NCBI GenBank assembly: GCA_025210695.1
Contig: JAOARE010000013.1
Coordinates: 1 to 33,827 of the forward strand
Direction of reading: 5' to 3'
Length of the DNA stretch: 33,827 nt
Origin: Rickettsiales bacterium
GTDB lineage: Bacteria > Pseudomonadota > Alphaproteobacteria > Rickettsiales > CANDYO01
Part shown: positions 9,327 to 18,455 of the stretch, one piece after another
How the letters are laid out: every line of letters starts with the position of its first letter
How positions within the stretch are numbered: the stretch's first letter is position 1
Position numbers and translations under genes: made by a program
Notes under the pieces: model-generated
Databases searched by the model: none
Told to the model about the DNA's origin: nothing
Seen by the model: only the letters and a program-made list of their open reading frames with translations

Positions 9327-9818
9327 GTGGAAAAAATAGGGATTTATCCAGGGACATTTGACCCGATTACTGCAGGACATATGGACATTATCTTACGTGC
9401 TTCAAAAGTGTTAGATAAATTATATATTGGTGTTGCTATGGATAGCATGAAATCTCCATTGTTTTCTCAGGAAGAAAGATTGGAGATGATTCAACAAGAA
9501 TTGTCTGATAATAATATAAAAAAAGGTCTTGTTGAAGTTGAGGCATTTTCTGGGTTGTTAGTAAATTTTGCTAAGCAAAGATCAGCAAGTATTATCATTC
9601 GTGGCTTAAGAGCAGTATCTGATTTTGAGTTTGAATTTCAAATGTCTTGCATGAATTCAATACTTGATAGTGAGATGCAAACCATATTCCTTCCAGCTTC
9701 TGCTGATTTACAATTGGTGTCCTCAAAATTTGTTAAAGAAGTTACAAGACTTGGAGGTGATACTGGAGGATTTATCTCAGATAGAGTTAAGAGAATATTG
9801 GTTGATAAATATAAGTGA
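9327..9818 (+). CDS. coaD: Phosphopantetheine adenylyltransferase
   Basis: CoaD transfers AMP from ATP to 4'-phosphopantetheine, the penultimate step of coenzyme A synthesis. The 163 residues are the usual length. The N-terminus GIYPGTFDPITAGHMDII contains the nucleotidyltransferase TxGH signature (Thr15-Ala-Gly-His18). IIRGLRAVSDFEFEFQM is the substrate-binding segment, and SSKFVKEV is the conserved C-terminal element. The start is GTG, immediately after the stop of the HAD gene, with AGAGG about 7 bases upstream inside that gene. The TGA stop sits 5 bases before the dapE ATG. Placement between phosphatase-like genes and dapE shows no obvious pathway link. Confidence 0.96.
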   Translation: MEKIGIYPGTFDPITAGHMDIILRASKVLDKLYIGVAMDSMKSPLFSQEERLEMIQQELSDNNIKKGLVEVEAFSGLLVNFAKQRSASIIIRGLRAVSDFEFEFQMSCMNSILDSEMQTIFLPASADLQLVSSKFVKEVTRLGGDTGGFISDRVKRILVDKYK

Positions 9819-9823
9819 TATTT

Positions 9824-10945
9824 ATGACAAAAGATCCAATAGAATTAGCAAAAGAGTTAATTAGATTTCCTACCATCACCCCTGTTGATGCTGGAATTAT
9901 AGACTTTTTATGTGAATACTTAACTCCTTATGGCTTTGAATGTAAGAAGTTAGTTTTTGGAGAAGTTACCAGTCTTTATGCTCGTTATGGAAAACAAGAG
10001 CCTAATTTTTGTTTTGCGGGTCATACAGATGTAGTTCCTCCAGGGGATAATTGGTCTTCAAATCCTTTCAATCCAGTTATTAAGAACGGTATGCTTTATG
10101 GGCGAGGGGCTTCAGATATGAAAGCAGCCCTGGCATCTTTTATAACAGCAACTATAGAATTTATAGAAAATAATAAATTTGATGGATCTATCAGCTTTTT
10201 AATTTCTGGAGATGAGGAAGCTATTGCCAAAGATGGTACGGTGAAAGTTTTAGAATATTTAAGAGACAATAATGAGATATTATCTTCCTGTATTGTAGGT
10301 GAACCAACTTGTTCTAAGAATTTTGGTGATGTCATAAAATATGGTCGTCGTGGTTCAATTTGTTTTAATCTTACTGTGAATGGTAAACAGGGGCATGTTG
10401 CATATCCAGAATTATCTAATAATCCAATTGATAGATTATTAAGAATATTAAGTGATTTAAAAGCCAAGCCTTTGGATAGCGGTAATGAAGATTTTGATCC
10501 TTCAAATTTAGAAATTACCGATATAACTGTAGGGAATGAAGCTAGAAATGTAATTCCAGCTAGCGCTCAAGCAAAATTTAATATTCGTTTTAATAATTTA
10601 CATAATCCAGAAATTCTTGAGAAGCTTGTTAAACAAATATGTTTGAAACATAGTACTAACTTTGTTTTAGAGGCTAGCTGTGGATCAAAACCTTTTGTTA
10701 ATTCTAAAGATTCTAAAGTAATAGAGGTTTTGAAAAAATCTATCACTCAAGTACTGGGTAAAGCTCCAGCTCTTTCCACTACTGGAGGAACATCAGATGC
10801 TAGGTTTATTAAAGATGTTTGTCCGGTAGTTGAATTTGGACTTCTTAATGAAACAGCTCATCATGTTGATGAACATGTTTCTTGTCAGGATATATTAGAT
10901 TTAAAAGAAATATATCTAAGTTTTTTAAAGAATTATTTCCAATGA
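9824..10945 (+). CDS. dapE: Succinyl-diaminopimelate desuccinylase
   Basis: DapE hydrolyses N-succinyl-LL-diaminopimelate, supplying meso-DAP for peptidoglycan and lysine; it implies a DAP-type cell wall precursor pathway. It is a dizinc M20 peptidase-family enzyme. Visible ligands and catalytic residues include FAGHTDVVPPGD (His67, Asp69), GRGASDMKAA (Asp98), ISGDEEA (Glu131/132) and, near the end, ETAHHVDEHV. I prefer ATG 9824, giving 373 residues; a GTG at 9815 in the same frame would overlap coaD by 4 bases. Neither start has a strong ribosome binding site, so translation is probably coupled to coaD. The stop TGA (10943-10945) overlaps the next ATG as ATGA. Confidence 0.95.
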   Translation: MTKDPIELAKELIRFPTITPVDAGIIDFLCEYLTPYGFECKKLVFGEVTSLYARYGKQEPNFCFAGHTDVVPPGDNWSSNPFNPVIKNGMLYGRGASDMKAALASFITATIEFIENNKFDGSISFLISGDEEAIAKDGTVKVLEYLRDNNEILSSCIVGEPTCSKNFGDVIKYGRRGSICFNLTVNGKQGHVAYPELSNNPIDRLLRILSDLKAKPLDSGNEDFDPSNLEITDITVGNEARNVIPASAQAKFNIRFNNLHNPEILEKLVKQICLKHSTNFVLEASCGSKPFVNSKDSKVIEVLKKSITQVLGKAPALSTTGGTSDARFIKDVCPVVEFGLLNETAHHVDEHVSCQDILDLKEIYLSFLKNYFQ

Positions 10946-11361
10946 AAAATACTTTTCTATTATTTTTTATAGCCTTGTTTCCTTTTATTTCCAAGGCAAT
11001 TATCATTGATGATGTGCGCATTATGCAGGCCGAAGGAAATAACTATCCTGCGGTTGTTTATTTAAGTTTAGAGAATGATAGTGATAATTTAGAATATTTA
11101 GTGGGTGTAGAAGTTATAGATCATCCTGAATCTAAAGCTATAATTAGTAAAACAGTTATTGAGAAGAATGTAGCCAGAATAATTAAAATTGACCGTTTAG
11201 CCATTCCAGATTATTCAAAGATTAGCCTTGATCCCATTGGGATATATATTGTGATTCATAACTTAGATTCATCATCGCCAATAGATCTTAAATTCACTTT
11301 TAAGAATGCTGGAGAAGTGATTGTTAACAGCAAAATTAAAAACTATCGTCCCATTTCATAG
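10942..11361 (+). CDS. Exported PCu(A)C-like (DUF461) protein lacking the copper ligands
   Basis: Starting at ATG 10942, which overlaps the dapE stop as ATGA, the product has 139 residues. It opens with a clean signal peptide, MKNTFLLFFIALFPFISKA. The mature part follows the pattern of periplasmic PCu(A)C copper chaperones: PAVVYLSLENDSDNLEYLVG, then RLAIPDYSKISLDPIGIYIV, then IDLKFTFKNAGEVIV. The family's Cu(I)-binding His and Met residues (an H...M...HxM pattern) are not in place: the segment that should read HLM reads YIV, and the earlier ligand positions carry Ser and Val. It may therefore have the fold without copper binding. An upstream in-frame start (10882) would sit inside dapE and is less likely. 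The family assignment is from pattern memory and is moderate. Confidence 0.6.
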   Translation: MKNTFLLFFIALFPFISKAIIIDDVRIMQAEGNNYPAVVYLSLENDSDNLEYLVGVEVIDHPESKAIISKTVIEKNVARIIKIDRLAIPDYSKISLDPIGIYIVIHNLDSSSPIDLKFTFKNAGEVIVNSKIKNYRPIS

Positions 11362-11698
11362 CTTTATGATCAGGTTGCATTGTTGCTAATTGTTGTTCTT
11401 GTATATTATGAAAAATATCACCTACTGAGGTTGAGTTTGGATAACTAATTATAATTATATTATTTTCGTTGCCTTCTTCAATATTTTCTGGATCATCTAT
11501 TTTCAATCCTATTGGAGAGCTAGGAGTGGTGTTAGGAGACAGAGTATAAAAAACACCTTCAGAAACATAGTTGCCATCAGGCATTTCTATTAACCGAATA
11601 AATTCACCTAATTCATTTCTGCTATTACTATAGGTGACAGTGCGGGAAGGGGGGGCAACTTTTTGTGTCAAATTGGTGTCGGAAGTTGAACTCTTCAC
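11336..11698 (-). CDS. Hypothetical acidic ORFan, second of a pair downstream of mdtC
   Basis: I do not recognise this protein of about 120 residues. It is polar and rich in Ser, Asn, Pro and Glu, with no signal peptide and no membrane segment. It contains one short hydrophobic strand (residues about 80-87, NIIIISYP) and ends in KAMKWDDSF. A perfect AGGAG site (11708-11712) abuts the ATG at 11707 with zero spacing but lies 9 bases from the GTG at 11698, so I place the start at the GTG; starting at 11707 adds three residues. The 3' end overlaps the PCu(A)C-like gene tail-to-tail by 26 bases. It lies close behind a similar ORFan, and the two probably form one transcription unit. Confidence 0.6.
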   Translation of the reverse strand: MKSSTSDTNLTQKVAPPSRTVTYSNSRNELGEFIRLIEMPDGNYVSEGVFYTLSPNTTPSSPIGLKIDDPENIEEGNENNIIIISYPNSTSVGDIFHNIQEQQLATMQPDHKAMKWDDSF

Positions 11699-11720
11699 TT
11701 TATGCATCTCCTATGTAAGG

Positions 11721-12239
11721 TTAAACACTTGGTCCAAATAAATTAGCTAGATTAATTACTTCTCCTGGATATAAATAGTTTTCTCCATAAATTAAATCTC
11801 TTAAACTTGGTTCATTTGGATCTGTTGCTGGTAGATCAGGAGGGCCATTTTTTATATACTGGATTAATTCTAAATACCATTCTGATTGTGTATTATTATC
11901 TTCAGTCATACGTGTATATACACCATTATTATCAGGAGGAGACATAGAAATAGCTGTAGATTTTGGAGATCTTGGGAGTGTTGTTTTGTTAATAGGAGGA
12001 TCTACTGAAACTACACTTTCTTCAGACATGCCTCTTGCTCTAGTTCCATATCCTCCATATGGAGATGAAGACTCTGTTGTTCCATCAAGTCCTGGAAATA
12101 TCATGCCTTGGTCTCCAGACGTAGAATATACTTCTTCCGATTCTACTAAATTTTCTGGATTAAGAAAATTATCTTCATCTTCAGTATCAGAAGGAGAAGA
12201 AATATAATCTTCTGATGTTGTTCTAGGACGAATTTTCAT
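11721..12239 (-). CDS. Hypothetical acidic Ser/Pro/Thr-rich ORFan, first of a pair downstream of mdtC
   Basis: The product is about 172 residues. Residues 1-115 are low complexity, dominated by Ser, Asp, Glu, Pro, Thr and Gly (for example SSPSDTEDEDNF), and look disordered. The last 60 residues look more ordered (SEWYLELIQYIKNGPPDLP ... YGENYLYPGEVINLANLFG). There is no signal peptide, membrane segment or recognised domain. The start is chosen at ATG 12239 because AGGA lies 5 bases upstream; the ATG at 12251 has no such site. It is 70 bases after mdtC on the same strand and may share its transcript. Disordered N-terminus plus small folded tail, in a putative intracellular bacterium, fits an effector or adaptor, but that is speculation. 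Confidence 0.6.
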   Translation of the reverse strand: MKIRPRTTSEDYISSPSDTEDEDNFLNPENLVESEEVYSTSGDQGMIFPGLDGTTESSSPYGGYGTRARGMSEESVVSVDPPINKTTLPRSPKSTAISMSPPDNNGVYTRMTEDNNTQSEWYLELIQYIKNGPPDLPATDPNEPSLRDLIYGENYLYPGEVINLANLFGPSV

Positions 12240-12321
12240 AAATTTCCTCATGCTATAAAGTAGATTACTTATCTAGTATAAGCTTTAAGAGTTAAAGAAA
12301 AGTAAAGATGGAAGAAATAAA

Positions 12322-15300
12322 TTAAGGTTTCTTTCTAAACTTATCGACAGCCAAGTATATTACAGGAATAGTGTATAATGTAAGCATTTGGCTAAGGATT
12401 AATCCTCCAATAATAGACACCCCAAGAGGTTTTTGCATTTCAGATCCAAGTCCGGTGCCAAGCGCCATGGGAACTGCGCCAAGAATGGCTGACATAGTGG
12501 TCATCATAATAGGTCTAAATCTCATTACAGCAGCTTGATGTATTGCATCTCTTGGATCTATTACTTGATGTTTTTCTATCTCTAGAACAAAATCAATCAT
12601 CATTATGGCGTTTTTCTTTACTATTCCTATTAGCAGGATAATTCCTATTATGGCAATAATAGTCAGATCCATGTCAGTAATTAATAATGCAAGTAACGCT
12701 CCAACGCCAGCTGAAGGCAAGGTAGATAAAATAGTAATTGGGTGAAGCAGGCTTTCATAAAGCATGCCTAAAACTATATAAACTGCTGCTAATGCCGCTA
12801 ATATTAAAATAACCTGGCTGCTTAGGGATGATTGAAATGCTTGTGCTGTTCCTTTAAATGAACCTTGAACAGTAATTGGCATTTGTAAAGTAGCTAGCTC
12901 TTTATTGATTAGTTCCACAGCATCTCCCAAAGATACCCCAGGAAGCAAATTGAATGATAGAGTGGCTGAAGGAGTGAGTCCTTGATGGGCTACAGATATT
13001 AAACTGGAACCTTTGGTGAATTTTGCAAATGACGATAACGGAATTAGTTTGTTTTCATTATTAGGAATATAAAGTAAGTCTAGTGATTTTGGGTCTTCTG
13101 TATATTCAGGAGCTAACCCCATAACAACGTAATATTGATTATGAATACCATACATTGTTGAGATTGTTTTTTGTCCAAATGCTCCATATAGAATTTGATC
13201 AATATTTTCCGTACTAACACCGAATTTAGCAGCTCTATCATGATCAACCTCAACAAAACTTTGTAAACCATTGCTTCCCTGGTCACTACTAACATCAACA
13301 ACTCCAGGGATTTTTTCTATTTTTTCTTGAATCATTGGAGCATATTTATTGGCATCTTCTAAATTATCTGCAGATATTGTGTATTGGAATTGAGCATTGC
13401 TTTGTCTTCCTCCAATAACAATGTCCTGTGCGGATTGCATATATATTGTGGCACCTGATATATCAACTAAGTTTTTTCTAATTCTATCAATGATTAGATC
13501 GGCAGATATTTTTCTTACCTCTAATGGTTTTAGAGCTGCGAAGATGGTACCTGTGTTGATACTTCCACTACTAATATATCCAATTGTATTTTCAACAGCA
13601 GGGTCTTTTCTGATAATGTCAAGAAGATCTGCAAATTTGCTATTTAATCTTTTGAATGAACTATTTTGGTCAGTTATGACTGTAGCTAATACTCTTCCTG
13701 TGTCTTGTTGAGGAAAAAAACCTTTGGGAACTATAGCATATAAATGAATGTTTAAAGCAACAGTAGCTATAAATACAAACATCATAAACTTTTGGTGATC
13801 AAGAGCCCAAGACAAACTAGAAGAATAACCGTTCTTCATGTTATTTAGAAAATTGTAGAAAACAGAATTATGTTCTGATTTTGTAAGGTTAGATTTTAAA
13901 GTATAAGCACACATCATGGGGCTTAAAGTTAAAGAAACAACCAGTGAAATTAAGACAGACACTGCTAAAGTTACAGAGAATTCTCTGAATAATCTACCAA
14001 TTAATCCTCCCATTAGTAATAGTGGAATAAATACAGCAATTAAAGAAATACTAATAGAAGTGATAGTAAAACTTATTTCAGCTGCACCTTTAATGGCGGC
14101 TTCCATAGGTCTCATACCCTTTTCTATATATCGTGAAACATTTTCTAGCACCACAATTGCATCATCCACAACAAATCCAGTTGCAATAGTTAAGGCCATA
14201 AGGGAGAAAGAGTTTAGACTATAATCTAATAACCACATTACTCCAAAAGTTCCTAATATAGATAAGACTAAAGCTACTCCTGGTATAATTGTAGATCTAA
14301 CATTTCCTAGGAATATAAATACTACCAAAACAACAAATAATACAGCATGAATTAAAGTCATCTCCACATCAAATAAAGAAGCTTTGATTGTGATTGATCT
14401 ATCCATAACTTTGGTAATTTCAACTCCGGCAGGTAATGACTCTTTTAGCATGGGCAAATCATTGCTTATTGAACTATTAATTTGCACTACATTTGCACTT
14501 GGTTGTTTAAAAATTACTAAGAGAACTGCTGGTTCGCTGTTTAAAAGTCCACTATTAAGTAAATCCTGAGCTGAGTCTCTAACATTTGCAATATCAGAGA
14601 TTCTAACAATGTTATCATTTTTATTGCTTATAACTAAATTTGCATAATCTTCAGCTTTAAATAATTCATCATTGGTTACAATCTCATAAGAATATTTATC
14701 TTCAGTGATTTGTCCCTTAGGAAAACTCATATTATGGGCGTCAACTAAGTTGCTAACTTGGTTTAAGCTGATTCCATATTTAGACATCTTGTTAGGATCT
14801 AAGTCTATTCTAACTGCCGGAAGGGAGCTTCCTGCTGCAATAACCTGTCCCACTCCTTCTGTTCTAAGTATCTTTTGTTGTAAAACAGATGAGGCAATAT
14901 CAAATAATTCTTCAATTTTATGGTTTTTAGAAGTGAGAGCCAAAAGCATTATAGGAGCATCAGCAGGATTAACTTTTTTATATTGGGGTTTAGATGGCAT
15001 GTTATCAGGCAAAGTGCTTTCAGCAGCGTCAATGGCTGCTTGCACCTCTCTAGCTGCTGTATCACTATTTTTATCAATATTAAACTGAATAATTATTTTG
15101 CTGCTTCCAAGGGTGCTGCTAGAGGTCATATCTTCAATACCAGAAATACGGCTAAATACTTTTTCTAATGGTGTTGCAACAGAAGAAGCCATAATTTCAG
15201 GGCTGGCTCCAGGGAGTAAGGCTTGTACCATGATTATAGGAAATTCAACTTGTGGGAGTGACCCAACCGAGAGACTCCTAAACCCTAAAATTCCTCCTAT

Positions 15301-15366
15301 AGCTATTCCTAAAGAGAGTAAAACAGTTGCTACAGGTCTTCTAATAAAAATAGTAGAGATATTCAC
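12322..15366 (-). CDS. mdtC: RND multidrug efflux permease, MdtC-like
   Basis: An inner-membrane proton-driven pump subunit of 1014 residues. It has the RND pattern of TM1 at residues 10-30, a large periplasmic loop, a TM block containing ATGFVVDDAIVVLENV (proton-relay Asp401/Asp402), a second loop, and a second TM block with GIVKKNAIMMIDF (the conserved Lys). The N-terminus SLSVGSLPQVEFPIIMVQAL and the SSVATPLEKVFSRISGIEDM segment align best with MdtC rather than AcrB. The start is GTG at 15366; an AAGGAGG site lies 10 bases upstream, inside the end of mdtB. It follows mdtB directly. In E. coli MdtB and MdtC form a mixed trimer, and the pair here suggests the same arrangement. Confidence 0.88.
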   Translation of the reverse strand: MNISTIFIRRPVATVLLSLGIAIGGILGFRSLSVGSLPQVEFPIIMVQALLPGASPEIMASSVATPLEKVFSRISGIEDMTSSSTLGSSKIIIQFNIDKNSDTAAREVQAAIDAAESTLPDNMPSKPQYKKVNPADAPIMLLALTSKNHKIEELFDIASSVLQQKILRTEGVGQVIAAGSSLPAVRIDLDPNKMSKYGISLNQVSNLVDAHNMSFPKGQITEDKYSYEIVTNDELFKAEDYANLVISNKNDNIVRISDIANVRDSAQDLLNSGLLNSEPAVLLVIFKQPSANVVQINSSISNDLPMLKESLPAGVEITKVMDRSITIKASLFDVEMTLIHAVLFVVLVVFIFLGNVRSTIIPGVALVLSILGTFGVMWLLDYSLNSFSLMALTIATGFVVDDAIVVLENVSRYIEKGMRPMEAAIKGAAEISFTITSISISLIAVFIPLLLMGGLIGRLFREFSVTLAVSVLISLVVSLTLSPMMCAYTLKSNLTKSEHNSVFYNFLNNMKNGYSSSLSWALDHQKFMMFVFIATVALNIHLYAIVPKGFFPQQDTGRVLATVITDQNSSFKRLNSKFADLLDIIRKDPAVENTIGYISSGSINTGTIFAALKPLEVRKISADLIIDRIRKNLVDISGATIYMQSAQDIVIGGRQSNAQFQYTISADNLEDANKYAPMIQEKIEKIPGVVDVSSDQGSNGLQSFVEVDHDRAAKFGVSTENIDQILYGAFGQKTISTMYGIHNQYYVVMGLAPEYTEDPKSLDLLYIPNNENKLIPLSSFAKFTKGSSLISVAHQGLTPSATLSFNLLPGVSLGDAVELINKELATLQMPITVQGSFKGTAQAFQSSLSSQVILILAALAAVYIVLGMLYESLLHPITILSTLPSAGVGALLALLITDMDLTIIAIIGIILLIGIVKKNAIMMIDFVLEIEKHQVIDPRDAIHQAAVMRFRPIMMTTMSAILGAVPMALGTGLGSEMQKPLGVSIIGGLILSQMLTLYTIPVIYLAVDKFRKKP

Positions 15367-15371
15367 CGAAA

Positions 15372-18300
15372 TTATACCTCCTTGTTTTCACCAAAGCCCA
15401 TTCTTGTAGATAATCTATCAAAGAATAGATAGATTACAGGGGTGGTATATAGTGTCAATACTTGGCTAACTAATAATCCTCCTATTATTGAAATACCTAG
15501 AGGGTTTCTAAGTTCTGAGCCCATTCCTGTACCAAACATCATAGGAACAGCAGCAAAAAGAGCAGACATAGTGGTCATTAGAATAGGTCTGAATCTTAAC
15601 ATACAAGCTTCAAAGATTGCATTATCTGCTGATTGTTTATAATCGCGCTGCTGTTCAAGAGCAAAATCTATCATCATAATGGCATTCTTCTTTACAATAC
15701 CAATTAATAAAATAATCCCAATTAAACCTATAACATCTAATCCTTTACCAGATATCCATAAGAATATTAATGCTCCCATACAAGCTGAGGGTAGGGTGGA
15801 TATAATAGTAATTGGATGAATATAGCTTTCGTAAAGAACACCTAGAACTATATAAACAACAACAACGGCTGCTAACACAAGCCATCCCTGGTTGCTAAGA
15901 GAGTTTGTGAACACCCCAGATGCTCCCTGAAATTCTGTGATAATATGAGGGGGGATATTAAGTTTTTGTTTGGTTTCTTCTATAACATTATTTGCCTGTC
16001 CTAGAGAAATACCTTTGGCTAGATCATATGAAATAGTAGCAGATGCAAATTGATTCTGGCGAGTTATAAGTAATGGAGCTAATCTTTGTGAAATCTTAGC
16101 AAAGGATTTTAACGGAACAGATATACCAGAACTTGAACTTAAATATACACTATCTAAAGCCTCAATTCCTTTTTGCATATTAGGTAAACCTTCAAGGATT
16201 ACTTGATATTGATTGCGTTGAGTGTAAATTGTAGAAATTTGTCTTTGTCCAAATATATTGTATAAGGCATTATCTACCATTTGCATGGTAATTCCAAATT
16301 TAGCAGCCACATCTCGATCTATTTCGATAAAATTTTGTAAACCATAATTCTGTTGATCAGTACTAACATTCTTCAGTTTAGAAGATTTTTTGAGCTCTTT
16401 GATAAGTTTCCTGCTCCAAAGAGATAGTTCTTCAGGGTCTTGTCCAGCCATATTATATTGGTATTTTCCAAAACTTACTTTATCATTTAGCGCCAAATCT
16501 TCTATGGCTTGTAGATAAATATGCGCACCTGAAATTTTATTTAGTTTGGGTTTTATTCTTGCAATAATCTTATCTGCTCTGTCACGTTCTTTCATATCTT
16601 TCAGTGTGATTAGCATTCTTCCAGTATTAAGTGTACTATTGGTTCCGTCAATGCCAATAAATGATGATAGTTCTTTTACGTCTTTATCTTCCAGGACAAT
16701 TTGTGCAAAATCTTGTTGTTTTTTAGCCATTTCTTCAAAGGAAATATTATCTTTGGCTTCAACTATACCTTGAATAAGTCCTGTGTCTTGCTGAGGAAAG
16801 AATCCTTTTGGAATATAGTAAAATAATATTCCGGTGATAATACAAGTAGCTATAGCTGAGAATATAGTCAAGTTTTGGTGTCTTAGTATTACACGCAAAG
16901 ATTTACCATAAGACTCAATGACTTTATCTAAAGCTTCTTCAGCCATAACGCAAAAAGAATTTGGTTTCTCTTCTTCGTGAGACTTAAGCATTCTAGCGCA
17001 CATCATAGGTATTAAAGTTAAGGCTATAATTCCAGAAATAATGATAGTGATAGTTAAGGTTATAGCAAACTCTTTGAATAATTTTCCAATCACATCTTGC
17101 ATAAAGAATAAAGGAATTAGCACGGCTATTAAGGAAATAGTTAGAGAAAGAATTGTAAAACCAATTTGCGACGCTCCTTTTAAGGCAGCTTCTAATGGCT
17201 TCATTCCTTTTTCTATATAACGAACAATATTCTCAATCATAACGATTGCATCATCCACCACAAATCCAGTGGCAATGGTTAGAGACATTAAGGTTAAATT
17301 ATTTAAGCTAAAATCCATCAAATACATTACTCCAAGGCTACCAATTAATGATAGAGGAACAGCTACACTTGGAATAATAGTTGCAGAGAAAGTCCTTAAG
17401 AATAAAAATATTACAAAAATTACTAAAACTATAGCTAGGCACAATTCAAAACTTACTGATTCAACAGAAGCGCGGATTGTTAATGTTCTATCGCTGAGAA
17501 TTTCTACATTAATTGAGCTAGGTAGAGTCGCGCTAAGTTTTGGTAATAACTCTTTTATTTTATCAGCAACTTCAATTACATTAGCTCCAGGTTGGCGCTT
17601 TATGTTAACTATAATAGCAGGAGTTTTATTAACCCAGGCAGCTTGTTTGTTGTTCTCAACATCATCAATTACATTTGCCACATCAGATAAGCGAATAGGA
17701 GAATCGTTCTTATAAGCTATAATTAGTTTGGCATAATCTTTTGCTTTAAATAATTGATCATTGGCATTTATTACATAAGCAACTTCTTTGCCATCAAAGC
17801 TTCCTTTTGCTTCATTAACGTTTCCTGCTGAAATTGCCGATCTAACATCATCCATTGAAATTCCATATGACGCGATTTGTTTTGGGTTAACTTGAACTCT
17901 AACTGCAGGTCTGTTACCACCACTAATAGTCACTTGTCCCACTCCTAGGATTTGTGAGAGCTTTTGAGCCAGCTTTGTTTCGGCAAAGTCTGACACTATT
18001 GATAATGGTAAGATATCTGATGATAGAGCCAAAGTTATTATTGGAGTATCAGCTGGATTAACCTTACTATAAACAGGAGGATTGGGTAGCCCTGTTGGCA
18101 AATAGCCTGAAGCAGCATTGATGGCGGCTTGAACGCTTTGTTCGGCCACATCTAACCTCATATTGCCATTGAACTGTAAAGTAATGACGGAGGCGCCGCT
18201 TGAACTATTAGAGCTCATTTGGTTTAAGCCAGACATTTGTCCAAATTGTCTTTCAAGAGTAGAAGTTACTGAAGAAGACATAACATTTGGATCGGCTCCT

Positions 18301-18455
18301 GGATAGAAGGTGGAAACTTGAATAGTAGGATAGTCTACTTCTGGTAGAGATGCTATTGGCAATAGGCCTGCAGCTATTATACCAGTTAATAAAACCGCCA
18401 CCATTAATAATGATGTTGCAACAGGTCTAATTATGAAGGGGGTGGAAATACTCAT
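15372..18455 (-). CDS. mdtB: RND multidrug efflux permease, MdtB-like
   Basis: A 1027-residue RND pump subunit. The N-terminus PFIIRPVATSLLMVAVLLTG and the run LPEVDYPTIQVSTFYPGADP, then SSVTSTLERQFGQMSGLNQM, closely follow the MdtB pattern. The proton-relay pair is Asp401/Asp402 in ATGFVVDDAIVMIENI, and the second TM block carries GIVKKNAIMMIDF. Its ATG overlaps the TGA stop of mdtA (ATGA, 18452-18455), so translation is coupled. MdtC follows after 5 bases. Two different RND subunits behind a single adaptor is the hallmark of MdtABC-type systems. Exported substrates (bile salts, novobiocin and others in E. coli) cannot be predicted here. An outer-membrane channel is absent from the window. 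Confidence 0.9.
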   Translation of the reverse strand: MSISTPFIIRPVATSLLMVAVLLTGIIAAGLLPIASLPEVDYPTIQVSTFYPGADPNVMSSSVTSTLERQFGQMSGLNQMSSNSSSGASVITLQFNGNMRLDVAEQSVQAAINAASGYLPTGLPNPPVYSKVNPADTPIITLALSSDILPLSIVSDFAETKLAQKLSQILGVGQVTISGGNRPAVRVQVNPKQIASYGISMDDVRSAISAGNVNEAKGSFDGKEVAYVINANDQLFKAKDYAKLIIAYKNDSPIRLSDVANVIDDVENNKQAAWVNKTPAIIVNIKRQPGANVIEVADKIKELLPKLSATLPSSINVEILSDRTLTIRASVESVSFELCLAIVLVIFVIFLFLRTFSATIIPSVAVPLSLIGSLGVMYLMDFSLNNLTLMSLTIATGFVVDDAIVMIENIVRYIEKGMKPLEAALKGASQIGFTILSLTISLIAVLIPLFFMQDVIGKLFKEFAITLTITIIISGIIALTLIPMMCARMLKSHEEEKPNSFCVMAEEALDKVIESYGKSLRVILRHQNLTIFSAIATCIITGILFYYIPKGFFPQQDTGLIQGIVEAKDNISFEEMAKKQQDFAQIVLEDKDVKELSSFIGIDGTNSTLNTGRMLITLKDMKERDRADKIIARIKPKLNKISGAHIYLQAIEDLALNDKVSFGKYQYNMAGQDPEELSLWSRKLIKELKKSSKLKNVSTDQQNYGLQNFIEIDRDVAAKFGITMQMVDNALYNIFGQRQISTIYTQRNQYQVILEGLPNMQKGIEALDSVYLSSSSGISVPLKSFAKISQRLAPLLITRQNQFASATISYDLAKGISLGQANNVIEETKQKLNIPPHIITEFQGASGVFTNSLSNQGWLVLAAVVVVYIVLGVLYESYIHPITIISTLPSACMGALIFLWISGKGLDVIGLIGIILLIGIVKKNAIMMIDFALEQQRDYKQSADNAIFEACMLRFRPILMTTMSALFAAVPMMFGTGMGSELRNPLGISIIGGLLVSQVLTLYTTPVIYLFFDRLSTRMGFGENKEV

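Noticed and set aside
17269..17715. 148-codon plus-strand ORF antisense to mdtB
   Set aside because: It mirrors a membrane and loop region of mdtB; the sense frame has unmistakable RND conservation.
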